Of a DNA stretch of 64,000 bases, positions 1-8,177 are shown piece by piece. The notes under the pieces are model-generated. The model worked only from the letters and a program-made list of their open reading frames with translations. It did not search any database and was not told where the DNA came from. This stretch comes from Flectobacillus sp. BAB-3569 (GTDB lineage: Bacteria; Bacteroidota; Bacteroidia; Cytophagales; Spirosomataceae): the NCBI RefSeq assembly GCF_002270355.1, contig NZ_NJFZ01000020.1, forward strand, positions 248,039-312,038, given 5' to 3'. The first letter of the stretch is position 1, and every line of letters starts with the position of its first letter. A program made the position numbers and the translations under genes.

Positions 1-129
1 TACTTGGAGTATTTAAGCTTAGGTTTAGAAAAAATATTAGCAATTTACAAAGCTGACACAAAGGTAATTGAGGATATTTTTCGAAATACTAAATCTAAAG
101 TTTTGCATTCAGATTCGTTGTATCATTAA
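1..129 (+). CDS. C-terminal fragment of an unknown protein (cut by window edge)
   Basis: A frame open from the first base runs 42 codons to a TAA stop. The translated end is amphipathic and charged, with lysine, glutamate and leucine spaced as in helices (for example YLSLGLEKILAIYKAD). No family is recognisable from so short a tail. It could be the end of a real gene entering from the left or a chance open frame; the length of the open stretch mildly favours a gene. Confidence 0.4.
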   Translation, partial: YLEYLSLGLEKILAIYKADTKVIEDIFRNTKSKVLHSDSLYH

Positions 130-248
130 CCTACTAGAGAAATGGAATAATCGTATGAAAAGCACTAAAAAATCAGAAAGAAAGAATTAGGACTATACCA
201 ATTATTGAGGTGAAACGCTCTACCAAGAGTGGTAATAAATGCCATAAT

Positions 249-677
249 TTATCTGCTAACTCTGAAAAAGAATTTATTTTCAGCTCCAATTTTGAGATTG
301 TTTTTAATTATATACGGACTAATATTACTTCGCACATAATTTATGGAGTCGATGCTAATCTCTAGTACTGATCCGGGTATGTATAATGAATCGCCAATAA
401 TTTGAAGACTTATATCTTCTGTTTCTTGAGGTAAATATGATGAGTATGCACATGTACCATCTTTATCAGTTCGTAAGAAACTTTCGAAAACTAGTACTCT
501 ACTGAGAAAATTTTTACTCTTATCCCCAGCAAAATAAAAACTAAAGTTATTTATTGGTTTTCCTGAAGAATCAACTACTCTAATTTTTAAACTTGTTGAA
601 ATTTGGATTTTCTCTTCACAGGATACGATTCCTAGAATAAAGATGGTAAGTAGAATAATTTTAGTAGTTTTCATCAT
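249..677 (-). CDS. Small putative lipoprotein, unknown function
   Basis: The 142-residue product starts with a lipoprotein signal peptide ending in a lipobox-like LGIVSC followed by acidic and lysine residues, so it is probably a membrane-anchored exported lipoprotein. The mature part begins like a beta-sandwich or carboxypeptidase-regulatory-like domain ('VVDSSGKPINNFSFYF', around residues 34-49), but I cannot assign a family with certainty. A second ATG immediately follows the first, so the start may be one codon later. It is convergent with the fragment at the window edge and divergent from the next gene on the plus strand. Confidence 0.65.
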   Translation of the reverse strand: MMKTTKIILLTIFILGIVSCEEKIQISTSLKIRVVDSSGKPINNFSFYFAGDKSKNFLSRVLVFESFLRTDKDGTCAYSSYLPQETEDISLQIIGDSLYIPGSVLEISIDSINYVRSNISPYIIKNNLKIGAENKFFFRVSR

Positions 678-777
678 TGAAGGATTAGATGCACAAAGGT
701 GTTAAGCTAATATAAATAAAATTTTCAGGTATTTTTAATTAAACAAATATTTTAATCAATAGAATTTATCTCTCATA

Positions 778-819
778 AGTACTAGCTTCCTAGTCAGTAC
801 TAACCAATTCAAAGGATTA
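778..819. repeat. Covarying hairpin repeat, copy 1 of 2
   Basis: A 42-base unit begins with a hairpin: a 6-bp AGTACT stem around the loop agcttcctagtc, followed by a conserved tail. It recurs at 1646-1687 in the same orientation with 38 of 42 bases identical. Two of the four differences are a compensatory A-T to G-C change inside the stem. The two copies flank the gene at 928-1629. A related palindrome (AGTGCTGG...CCAGCACT) lies at 5701-5734, so this looks like a REP-like family. Confidence 0.75.
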
Positions 820-927
820 CAATGCTTAAACCTAATGCAACATCACTTTTAAAATACGGAACTGATACTTGAAGATTACTATATCGATTAAAACAGTTTC
901 AAAAAAGAGAAAGAACTATCAAAATAT

Positions 928-1629
928 ATGACAAAGAAAGATTTTTTAAAGGAAATGGATAAGCATTTGGGTGTTTATTTATCAGGTTTTGGCTTCAAAA
1001 TAAAGCAAGATGGAACTATACAGAAAACTAGTAAAGATATGATTTGGTTGATCCAACTAACGTTTGAGAATTGGGGTACGGTTCACGTCGACAACATATT
1101 TACTTCTGTTAAAGTTAAAAGCTTGGAAAAAGCATGTGTAGAAATATATTATCCTTTTTTGAGTGAATCGTTACAAAAAAGTCGATATCAAGGACAAAAG
1201 ACGTTAGTTGGTCCAATTAAAAAGGTCAATAAAGATATCTTCCAAATTATTCAGGTTAACTCCTTTGCAGTTACATTTAAGGAGTATTTTGAAAATGAAT
1301 TTCTTCCTTTTTTTCACTCCTACTCTGATGTTCAATCAATAAATCGAAAATACGATGAGATGGACGTCCCATATCAAGATGGTATTGGATATGTTGGGGA
1401 TTATGATCAAATAGAAATTTACAATGGTTTTAGTACTATTTTCAGCCTAGAAACTCTGGGACGAAGAATATTATTGATGAAGTATAGTAAGGATTCCAGA
1501 TACGAGGACTACATAAAATGGCTAAAAAATTGTATAGAAGCAGGGCAATTGGATTCAGTGTCCGTGAAAATATATGATAGAGTACTTCCTGAACTAATGA
1601 GTTTTCAATGTCCTGAAATTTATAAATAA
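928..1629 (+). CDS. Conserved-looking cytoplasmic protein of unknown function
   Basis: The 233-residue protein has no signal peptide or membrane segment and is rich in aromatic and charged residues. I do not recognise a family. It begins MTKKDFLKEMDKHL, a short helix, and the rest looks like a mixed alpha/beta fold ('DMIWLIQLTFENWGTVHVDNIFTSV'). It stands alone on the plus strand with about 250 bases upstream and 550 downstream, flanked on both sides by copies of a 42-base hairpin repeat, which raises the possibility that it belongs to a variable or mobile segment. Function unknown. Confidence 0.7.
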   Translation: MTKKDFLKEMDKHLGVYLSGFGFKIKQDGTIQKTSKDMIWLIQLTFENWGTVHVDNIFTSVKVKSLEKACVEIYYPFLSESLQKSRYQGQKTLVGPIKKVNKDIFQIIQVNSFAVTFKEYFENEFLPFFHSYSDVQSINRKYDEMDVPYQDGIGYVGDYDQIEIYNGFSTIFSLETLGRRILLMKYSKDSRYEDYIKWLKNCIEAGQLDSVSVKIYDRVLPELMSFQCPEIYK

Positions 1630-1645
1630 CTAGACTGCCTCTGCT

Positions 1646-1687
1646 AGTGCTAGCTTCCTAGTCAGCACTTACCAATTCAAGGGATTA
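1646..1687. repeat. Covarying hairpin repeat, copy 2 of 2
   Basis: This is the second copy of the 42-base unit at 778-819. Its stem is AGTGCT/AGCACT in place of AGTACT/AGTACT, so base pairing is preserved although the bases changed. It starts 17 bases after the stop codon of the gene at 928-1629. Confidence 0.75.
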
Positions 1688-2179
1688 GGCATTGATGACA
1701 ATCATTTCACTGAAGTAAAGTAGACAAACTAAATCAATTAGAGATTTTCAACGCCACCCTAATGACAGCTTGTGCCGCCAAACCTATGGGCGTATATCAG
1801 AGAGAGTTTGATTCCTAAGCCTTAGGATTGAGTATAGGTTCAAAGCTATTTTTCTACCCTGAACAGAGATAGCAGGAAGATTATTGAATTTTGGGATTAA
1901 ATGCGTAATATAACAAGAAAATTCTGAGGGATAACCGTTTTACTTCCACTTTAACGACACCTAGACTGGCACTGGCGACCTAGCCGAGTTTTGCAATATG
2001 CAAATCCTAGCGGCTGCTTCCACACTACTTTTTGCTAGAGATGTAGTCAAGGTCAGAAAACAGATGTACAACAATCATCCTTATCAGATGGATTTTAGTT
2101 TACTGTATTAAATATTTATCAAAATATGGATTTGGAGAACATTGATGAAGACTTAAATACACAATTACAATTTTGAAAA
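1688..2179. other. Gene-free stretch, possible decayed sequence
   Basis: About 490 bases without a convincing gene. It contains a short perfect palindrome (TCCTAAG c CTTAGGA, near 1815-1830) and an 18-codon plus-strand open stretch that ends there. The segment around 1960-2040 is more GC-rich than its surroundings and shares short words with the hairpin repeat. It could be degenerate repeat or gene remnants. No RNA gene is recognised. Confidence 0.4.
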
Positions 2180-3124
2180 ATGAAAAAACAACAAAAATAT
2201 TCTATTCTCATTTGGATGTTTGCTCCAGTACTAAGCTGGTACCTTTTTGAAAAGATAATCTACTATGTTTTTTATGGATACCCAAATTTCATAGTCGAGC
2301 GATTTCAAAATTTTTCAGATGCAAAAACCAAGCAAGATGTTAGTTTGAATGTTGGAACATTTGGTGATATGTATGGTGCGTTAAACTCGTTTCTCTCTGC
2401 TATTGCATCTATCGGAGCTGTTGTTGCAATATTTGTGCAAATTTGGTTATTCTATAAAGACAAAAGAGAGAAGGTAAACGATGAGCATCGAAAATTGATT
2501 TATTTGAGGCATAATTTAATTAACCTAGAATTTGAACTCTTAAATATCTGTAAGGACTTTCAAGAAGCTATCTTTGAAGAGTATATCGAGAAAGGGATAG
2601 ATACAAAATATACATCTATTAACAACTTTGAACCTAATTTACAATCAATTAGGCTCCTTAAACGGATGGATGTAGAAATATACTTTATATTACTTAGATC
2701 TATAGATGTTACCGCCTCTGCTAATTATTTGGAGTTATCTGATAACTTGGAAAAACTTGAAAACTATGTAATAAATTTGTCTTCAAATTATGAGGAATAT
2801 AGAAATAAAATGAGGGAGCTTCGCTTCGAATTCAAATCAGAATTTATCAACTTCTCTTTAAAAGCAAATCTTTCTAGTCAACTCGAAAAGTCTATAATTA
2901 ATGAAATTAGTGCAAATGAGCTAGAGTTAAAATTAGGCAAATTACAAGAAGATAATAGTTTTAATACGGATGATGAAAATCTGAATGTTATGTTTGATGG
3001 CCTATGGCAGAAAGTTTTAAAAATCGAAAGACATTACAATGGTTTCCCTAAAAGATTGTCTTTAAAATTATTAAATGATAGCCTGTTATGTACCCAAAGT
3101 ATCACTGATAAAATTGTTATATAA
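2180..3124 (+). CDS. AbiC-like (putative phage abortive infection) membrane protein
   Basis: The 314-residue protein has a membrane segment near the N-terminus (about residues 8-30), then the stretch 'GTFGDMYGALNSFLSAIA' leading into a second membrane helix (about residues 65-95), then a long soluble helical tail. The 'FGDM-GALN-F' motif at the entry of the second helix is the hallmark I associate with the putative phage abortive infection protein family (pfam putAbiC). In that family two N-terminal helices anchor a helical cytoplasmic domain. The rest of the protein diverges, so the defence role is an inference from one motif plus topology. It is a single gene, followed directly by a terminator hairpin that overlaps its stop codon. 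Confidence 0.6.
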   Translation: MKKQQKYSILIWMFAPVLSWYLFEKIIYYVFYGYPNFIVERFQNFSDAKTKQDVSLNVGTFGDMYGALNSFLSAIASIGAVVAIFVQIWLFYKDKREKVNDEHRKLIYLRHNLINLEFELLNICKDFQEAIFEEYIEKGIDTKYTSINNFEPNLQSIRLLKRMDVEIYFILLRSIDVTASANYLELSDNLEKLENYVINLSSNYEEYRNKMRELRFEFKSEFINFSLKANLSSQLEKSIINEISANELELKLGKLQEDNSFNTDDENLNVMFDGLWQKVLKIERHYNGFPKRLSLKLLNDSLLCTQSITDKIVI

Positions 3125-3148
3125 CCTGCCAACAACGCAGGTTTTTTT
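3123..3148 (+). terminator. Rho-independent terminator of the AbiC-like gene
   Basis: A 7-bp stem (AACCTGC / GCAGGTT) with a 7-base loop is followed by a run of Ts. The stem begins inside the stop codon of the gene at 2180-3124. Confidence 0.85.
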
Positions 3149-3245
3149 ATGCCCTCTAGACTGCCAAAATAACCAAGAAAAAAAGTTTCGCTGCTTTCTA
3201 TTTCAATCCGAGTGAAAAGAAAAAACTAAAATAACACCAGAATAA

Positions 3246-3278
3246 TTTGCATTATTCATAGTCCACCATATACCTTTA
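3246..3278 (+). promoter_or_regulatory. Bacteroidota-type promoter of the XRE-cupin gene
   Basis: A TTTG (-33 element) is followed after 21 bases by TACCTTTA, seven of eight matches to the Bacteroidota -7 consensus TAnnTTTG. The expected start of transcription falls in the palindrome just downstream, which suits autorepression. Called from motif and spacing only. Confidence 0.45.
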
Positions 3279-3279
3279 T

Positions 3280-3296
3280 ATTCAACTAAGTTGAAT
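3280..3296. promoter_or_regulatory. Palindromic operator candidate, ATTCAACT-A-AGTTGAAT
   Basis: A perfect 17-base palindrome overlaps the expected transcription start of the XRE-cupin regulator. A further half-site-like AAGTTGAA lies at about 3329-3336, just before the coding region. The position suggests binding by the regulator encoded immediately downstream. Confidence 0.5.
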
Positions 3297-3340
3297 GTAA
3301 ATAAACAATATAAACCATTTAGTAAACAAAGTTGAAATTT

Positions 3341-3895
3341 ATGGCATCGGAGGAATCAAATACAATGAATATAGGTGACCGCATTCGGATATTAAGGACA
3401 AATCAAAAAAGGACTTTACAAGAAGTAGCGGATGGCAGTGAATTATCGAAAAGTATGATTTCGAAAATTGAGAATAATAAAACGGTTCCTTCGGTGGCGG
3501 CGCTGATTAAAATTGCTCATACTTTGGGTACTACTATTTCCAGTTTATTGGAAACAGAAGCCTTTTTAAATGCCATTCTGACGACCAAACAAAAAGCGGA
3601 AGATAACCTCAGACAGACCGAAAAGGGATATTTCTTTTATCCTTTCGGACAAGAATATCATCAGAAAAAAATGCAACCGATGTTGTTTGTCGCTCGAAAA
3701 GGAGAAGTAAAACCACACCTTTTGCAACATGAAGGTGAGGAATTCATTTATATCATTAGTGGAGAAATGAAGATGACTGTCGGCGAAATAGACTATCACT
3801 TAAAAACGGGTGACAGCCTGTATTTCAACTGCTTACAAAAGCATGGCATTATGCCTATATCTGATGAAGTACACTATTTAGATATTTTTGTATAG
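3341..3895 (+). CDS. XRE-family transcriptional regulator with C-terminal cupin domain
   Basis: An N-terminal helix-turn-helix domain ('GDRIRILRTNQKRTLQEVAD', then 'LSKSMISKIENNKTVPSVAAL') is joined to a C-terminal cupin barrel ('HEGEEFIYIISGEMKMTVG', 'LKTGDSLYFNCLQKHG') expected to bind a small effector. This is the standard HTH-cupin architecture of about 180-190 residues. The start is uncertain: a TTG at 3332, this ATG, or the ATG at 3365, which has GGAGGA ten bases upstream and would begin MNIGDRIR. It precedes the GH39 glycosidase gene on the same strand, so control of sugar use is plausible but unproven. A palindrome in its promoter suggests autoregulation. Confidence 0.9.
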   Translation: MASEESNTMNIGDRIRILRTNQKRTLQEVADGSELSKSMISKIENNKTVPSVAALIKIAHTLGTTISSLLETEAFLNAILTTKQKAEDNLRQTEKGYFFYPFGQEYHQKKMQPMLFVARKGEVKPHLLQHEGEEFIYIISGEMKMTVGEIDYHLKTGDSLYFNCLQKHGIMPISDEVHYLDIFV

Positions 3896-4000
3896 ACTAA
3901 GTTCTACTATTTTAAAGCCTTCTATAAATCTCAAAAGCCATATTTTCCAAAATTCTGCACAACCCTATCCTTAAAATACTCACATTTCTAAATCAATAAA

Positions 4001-5697
4001 ATGCACTTGAAAAAACATCTCTATTACTGTCGTTAGCCGTCCAATTGATGGCGATGGCTGCGCCATTATTTGCTCAGGAACAGAATCCTGTCACTATTCA
4101 GGTTGATTTGTCCAAGACAAAAGCTCCTATGAAGCCAATATGGGCTTGGTTTGGTTACGACGAACCTAATTATACTTATATGAAAGACGGCAAGAAATTG
4201 CTGTCGGAAATCTCACAATTGAGTAAAGTTCCCGTTTATGTAAGAGTACACAGCTTATTGGTAACTGGTGACGGGACGGCTGCTTTGAAGTGGGGTTCAA
4301 CCAACGCTTATACGGAAGATGCCAATGGAAACCCTATTTACGACTGGACTATCGTTGATAAAATTTTTGATACTTTCATCGAACGTGGGATGAAACCTAT
4401 CGCTCAAATTGGTTTTATGCCAGAAGCACTCTCGAGCCACCCTACGCCCTATCGTCATTATTGGAAACCAGGAGATAATTACAACGATATTTATACGGGA
4501 TGGGCGTATCCACCCAAAGATTATAACAAATGGGCTGAATTGGTTTATCAATGGGTAAAACACTCGGTGGCGAAATATGGTCAAAAAGAGGTAGAGAGCT
4601 GGTATTGGGAGCTTTGGAACGAACCGAACATTGGTTACTGGAAAGGTACAACCGAAGAGTATATCAAATTGTATGATTACTCGGCAGATGCTGTAAAGCG
4701 TGCATTACCGACAGCCAAAATCGGTGGACCAGAAGTAACTGGACCAGATTGGGATAAGTCAGCTACTTTTTTGAGGACTTTTTTGGATCATGTTACTAAA
4801 GGCAAAAACTATGTTACAGGCAAAACAGGTTCACCGATTGATTTTATTACCTATCATGCTAAAGGTGCGCCAAAGCTTGTGAACGGACATGTCCAAATGA
4901 ACATGGGAACACAACTCCGTGATATTGACAAAGGTTTTGAGATTGTGGCCTCCTATCCAACGCTAAAGAAATTACCCATTATCATAGGAGAATCTGACCC
5001 CGAAGGCTGTGCAGCTTGTTCAGAAGATTTACATCCACAAAATGCCTATCGTAACGGAACCATGTACTCAAGTTATACGGCGGCATCTTTCGCTAGAAAA
5101 TACGAATTGGCAGAGGCTAGAGGTGTGAATTTGTTAGGAGCTGTTTCATGGTCATTCGAATTTGAAGACCAAGCATGGTTTCGAGGTTTCAGAGATTTGG
5201 CTACCAATGGCGTCGATAAACCTGTGCTAAATGTATTCCGTATGTTTGGCATGATGGAAGGAAATCGTGTGGAAGTAACCCAGAATTTGGCTTATGATTT
5301 CAAAAAAGTTAGAGCTCAAAGTGTAAGAGAGGCTGCTGATATTAATGCTTTAGCTTCAAAAGGCACAAACTCTGCGGGAGTAATGGTCTGGAATTATCAT
5401 GACGATAATATTCCCGCTCCAGATGCAGCAGTGGAGATTTCAGTAAAAGGCTTGCCTGCTGGAAAAGTAGCATTATTACATTATCGTATTGACAAAGAAA
5501 ATAGCAACGCTTACGAAGTTTGGAAAACGATGGGTTCGCCTAAACAACCCACCGCAGAACAAATTGCGAAACTCGAAAAAGCTGGACAATTGCAATTACT
5601 TACTTCTCCAGAATGGATAACACCTAAAAATGGAGAGGCTCAAATCAAAATGAAACTACCGAGACAAGGAGTATCGTTTTTACATTTTAAATGGTAA
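4001..5697 (+). CDS. GH39-family glycosidase (beta-xylosidase-like), frameshifted in its signal peptide
   Basis: This secreted enzyme should cleave beta-linked xylose-type glycosides. The GH39 signatures are clear: 'WYWELWNEPNIGYW' carries the acid/base Glu (codon at 4621), and 'PIIIGESDPEG' carries the nucleophile Glu (codon at 4990). A (beta/alpha)8 barrel is followed by a beta-sandwich C-terminus. The only frame long enough starts without a signal peptide at 4045. From the ATG at 4001, adding one A to the six-A run at 4010-4015 gives MHLKKTSLLLSLA...LFAQ, a textbook signal peptide in frame with the enzyme, 565 residues in all. As read, translation from 4001 stops after 11 codons. Exact substrate not determinable; alpha-L-iduronidase-like activity is the main alternative in GH39. 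A strong hairpin follows the stop. Confidence 0.85.
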
Positions 5698-5700
5698 ACA

Positions 5701-5734
5701 TAGCTAGTGCTGGATTGGAAACCAGCACTAGCTA
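5701..5734. terminator. 13-bp perfect hairpin after GH39 (terminator or REP element)
   Basis: TAGCTAGTGCTGG and its exact complement are separated by 8 bases and start 4 bases after the GH39 stop codon. The T-run afterwards is weak, so it may act in mRNA 3' end protection as much as in termination. Its AGTGCTGG/CCAGCACT core resembles the hairpin repeat at 778 and 1646. Confidence 0.65.
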
Positions 5735-5790
5735 TTTCTAAGGATTCCAAGCCTTAAATCTGTATCCTTTTACAAACTACATGGGTAAAC

Positions 5791-6627
5791 TCAGTCCAAT
5801 AACTCATAGATTTTTATATCATCTATCCATTGGCGGGATTTGGTCGAGCGAATCGCAAAATAGCCTCCTCCGAGCGGATTTGGGTCTTTTTGGGTAAAAT
5901 ACAGTTCTCCATTTACCCAAACCGATACCTGTCCTTTCCTTACCTCCAAGACAATTTTATAAACGGTGTTTTCCGTCAACAAATGTGCTTTATCATTTTT
6001 TTCCTGCCACAAAACTCGCTCGCCTCTCCCATCGTATTTTCGTAGTCTAGTAGTGGAATTATAATTTCCACCTATGCCGACATAATACAAAGCCAATGAA
6101 TCATAAGCGGCAAAATTACCATCAGATTTACGCTCGAACTTCGGGTCTTGGCAGCTCCAGAAGAAATTCAAATCTGAAAGTCTGTCGTTGGGTTTGCCTT
6201 CTACAACTATACCTCTCGTACATTCTATACGCACATTTTGTGGGAGTTTCTGATTCAGCCAAACCGATATACCGCCTTGGGTATCTACCCATAACTTTTC
6301 GTCTTTTATACCGTACGAAGAACCTTTGGCTTTCTCCCATTCGGTAATCCAATTTTCGCCTAATTCTTTTCTGGAAAAATCATCTTGAAAAACTAGTTTT
6401 TGCTTTAAACTTGGTTGTTGTTTCTTATATTTTTTTCCAGTTTGAAGCTTTGGAGGCTTGGGTTCGAATTTAGATTTTTGATAGTAATTCGTTAAAACGC
6501 TATTAGCTCGAACAACGTAACTATCCTTCAGATTGTGAGGGTTGGTAGATGTAAAATTCCATTTTGTATGAGCTATTGAACAAAATGATAAGCCAAGAAA
6601 TATGAATGTTCCGATAAAGGTATTCAT
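5791..6627 (-). CDS. Exported DUF6250-type (concanavalin-like) carbohydrate-associated protein
   Basis: After an N-terminal hydrophobic signal and a basic proline-rich linker (about residues 15-75), the rest is a beta-jellyroll domain beginning 'FQDDFSRKELGENWITEWEK' and including 'GISVWLNQKLPQNVRI', 'YKIVLEVRKGQVSVWVNG' and a final 'RSTKSRQWIDDIKIYEL'. This matches DUF6250-type proteins, which occur with glycan-degrading genes and resemble laminin-G/concanavalin folds. The ATG at 6627 gives the better signal peptide (MNTFIGTFIFLGLSF); the upstream alternative adds seven residues. It is convergent with GH39, with which it probably works outside the cell. Enzymatic activity is not established. 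Confidence 0.75.
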   Translation of the reverse strand: MNTFIGTFIFLGLSFCSIAHTKWNFTSTNPHNLKDSYVVRANSVLTNYYQKSKFEPKPPKLQTGKKYKKQQPSLKQKLVFQDDFSRKELGENWITEWEKAKGSSYGIKDEKLWVDTQGGISVWLNQKLPQNVRIECTRGIVVEGKPNDRLSDLNFFWSCQDPKFERKSDGNFAAYDSLALYYVGIGGNYNSTTRLRKYDGRGERVLWQEKNDKAHLLTENTVYKIVLEVRKGQVSVWVNGELYFTQKDPNPLGGGYFAIRSTKSRQWIDDIKIYELLD

Positions 6628-6774
6628 GATAGAGATGGTTATGATCAAACAAATGTAGGATACTTTTGTGAAGATTCCGTCCTGTGATAGAAAGCACTTT
6701 GTTAAATTGATTATCTCTAAAAGTAAAAAATCTAGATTTGCCTTTGAAAAGGATAATCTTTAAAAACGCTGTCA

Positions 6775-7347
6775 ATGTCCTACTCTTTTAAACTTTTCTT
6801 CATACTAATTCTGCCTTCATTTTGGGGATGTGCTCAAGGTTCGACTGCTCAAACTTCCTTAGAAAAATGGCATCAAAAAGCACAATTAGCCTATCCTGAT
6901 TCGGAGAAAGGTCAGTTCGTATTTCAATTACATGCTGTGATGGAAAACTTTGAGTCGTCGGAGCAATGGGTTGGAAGAACCTTATATGATTTGATGAACA
7001 AAAACAATTATCGTAGTCTCGAGACCTCTTGGGTGACCGTAGTCAGGTTAGATTCTACTGCTAATATCGAACAAATCATTTATAGCGAAAACTGCCCCGA
7101 AGAATACAAAAAATCATTTGAAACACTGCTAAATCAAAGCTTTGAGTATTTGCAATTCAACAAAAATCTAAACTGGCAAAAACTATTTGGTCGGAAACAA
7201 TTACTTTTTGAAACCACCATCAAATGGTATTACGCTGGCGGAGCAGTCATTGAGCATGCTTCTAGTGATGCTATAGCGTCTTTCAAAACATCTTTCCTTT
7301 CATCAAAAGAGACCATTGTTATGCCTTTATTTTCGAAAGAAATGTGA
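6775..7347 (+). CDS. Exported protein of unknown function
   Basis: The 190-residue product begins with a hydrophobic leader 'FKLFFILILPSFWGCAQG', which ends in a lipobox-like WGC, so a lipoprotein is likely. The mature part is helical, with a tryptophan-rich middle ('SSEQWVGRTLYDLMNKNN', 'LETSWVTVVRLDST'). No family is recognised. It is divergent from the DUF6250 gene and convergent with the DUF4468 gene, with a hairpin terminator after it. Confidence 0.65.
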   Translation: MSYSFKLFFILILPSFWGCAQGSTAQTSLEKWHQKAQLAYPDSEKGQFVFQLHAVMENFESSEQWVGRTLYDLMNKNNYRSLETSWVTVVRLDSTANIEQIIYSENCPEEYKKSFETLLNQSFEYLQFNKNLNWQKLFGRKQLLFETTIKWYYAGGAVIEHASSDAIASFKTSFLSSKETIVMPLFSKEM

Positions 7348-7360
7348 AACTTTCTTTATT

Positions 7361-7400
7361 CATCAAAAAAGCGCACGAAAACAATTTTCGAACGCTTTCT
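7361..7400. terminator. Conserved hairpin terminator, form 1
   Basis: CATCAAAAAAGCG is followed by an imperfect stem with an AAAACAATTTT core and then CGCTTTCT. The same design recurs at 8897-8939 and 37736-37781. It sits between convergent genes and has A-rich and T-rich flanks, as expected for a bidirectional terminator. This copy is the least regular. Confidence 0.6.
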
Positions 7401-7432
7401 TAATTCTCCTATGCTATGTTTTACTCCGCGCT

Positions 7433-7451
7433 AGACGCAATCATTGCGTCT
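7433..7451. repeat. AGACGCAA palindrome, copy 1
   Basis: AGACGCAA tca TTGCGTCT, a perfect 8-bp inverted repeat. Related copies are at 8963-8981 (one mismatch), 37691-37710 (degenerate) and, with a different core, 34167-34190. Short dispersed palindromes of this 'AGAGACG' kind are common in intergenic DNA of Bacteroidota and cyanobacteria. Confidence 0.6.
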
Positions 7452-7544
7452 CTACTGCTAGAATACAAATTTGAACAAAATCACTCATTCACGCAATCAC
7501 TCAATATAGGACACCCCATGTTTGATAACTAGTTTATCGCAAAT

Positions 7545-8135
7545 TTACCAATCACTACTTTCGATCTCTTTGGAGGTATTTCCTTCCTTCACAGCTATCT
7601 CAAAATTATCAACTAGGCTAGTGGCCTTTGTGAAGAAACTGTAAAATGCATTACCCCAATAGACGTATTTGCCGCCCTTTGGATTGATAGGAACTTCTTC
7701 ACTTACTCTGGAATGAGCCCAAGTATTAAAGACACCATCTGTTGAGATATTTTTGGGATATTGATATTCGGTCAGGGTCACTAAAATCTTCGCTTTCCCA
7801 TCTTTTACCTCAATTTTGATAACATGCCAACCTCTACAACTATTATTTAGATTATCAAATACTCCTCTAGCAACGACCAGTCCTTGCGATTTGTCATTGT
7901 TGACTATTTTGATATTTCCGTCGATATAATGGTAGGCAAAGAAATTGAGTGCACGATTATAGATTTCTTCCTTGCTAAGAGACTGAGCTTCTATTATTCG
8001 TTGAATAGTGACATTTTTTCTATCGTCGAGCACCCATTTTCCTTGAATACTGACGAGCTTCTCATCGACATTTTGACTCAATACTGCAAATTTGGAGCAG
8101 ATAAGAAGTGCGGAAACCAGAATTACGTTTTTCAT
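7545..8135 (-). CDS. Exported DUF4468-like protein, paralogue A
   Basis: The 196-residue protein has a signal peptide (MKNVILVSALLICSKFAVLS) and a domain with 'SKEEIYNRALNFFAYHYIDG', 'NNDKSQGLVVARGVF' and 'WHVIKIEVKDGKAKILVTLTEYQYP', the pattern of DUF4468 (TBP-like fold, function unknown). It is the downstream member of a tandem pair with the gene at 8178-8762, 42 bases away on the same strand, suggesting one transcript and a duplication. Confidence 0.75.
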   Translation of the reverse strand: MKNVILVSALLICSKFAVLSQNVDEKLVSIQGKWVLDDRKNVTIQRIIEAQSLSKEEIYNRALNFFAYHYIDGNIKIVNNDKSQGLVVARGVFDNLNNSCRGWHVIKIEVKDGKAKILVTLTEYQYPKNISTDGVFNTWAHSRVSEEVPINPKGGKYVYWGNAFYSFFTKATSLVDNFEIAVKEGNTSKEIESSDW

Positions 8136-8177
8136 AGGTTTGGGGATATAATTAAAGGATAGAATATCGATAAACTT

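Noticed and set aside
1688-2179. Small RNA gene in the gap
   Set aside because: A short palindrome is present, but there is no promoter-terminator pair or known RNA pattern.
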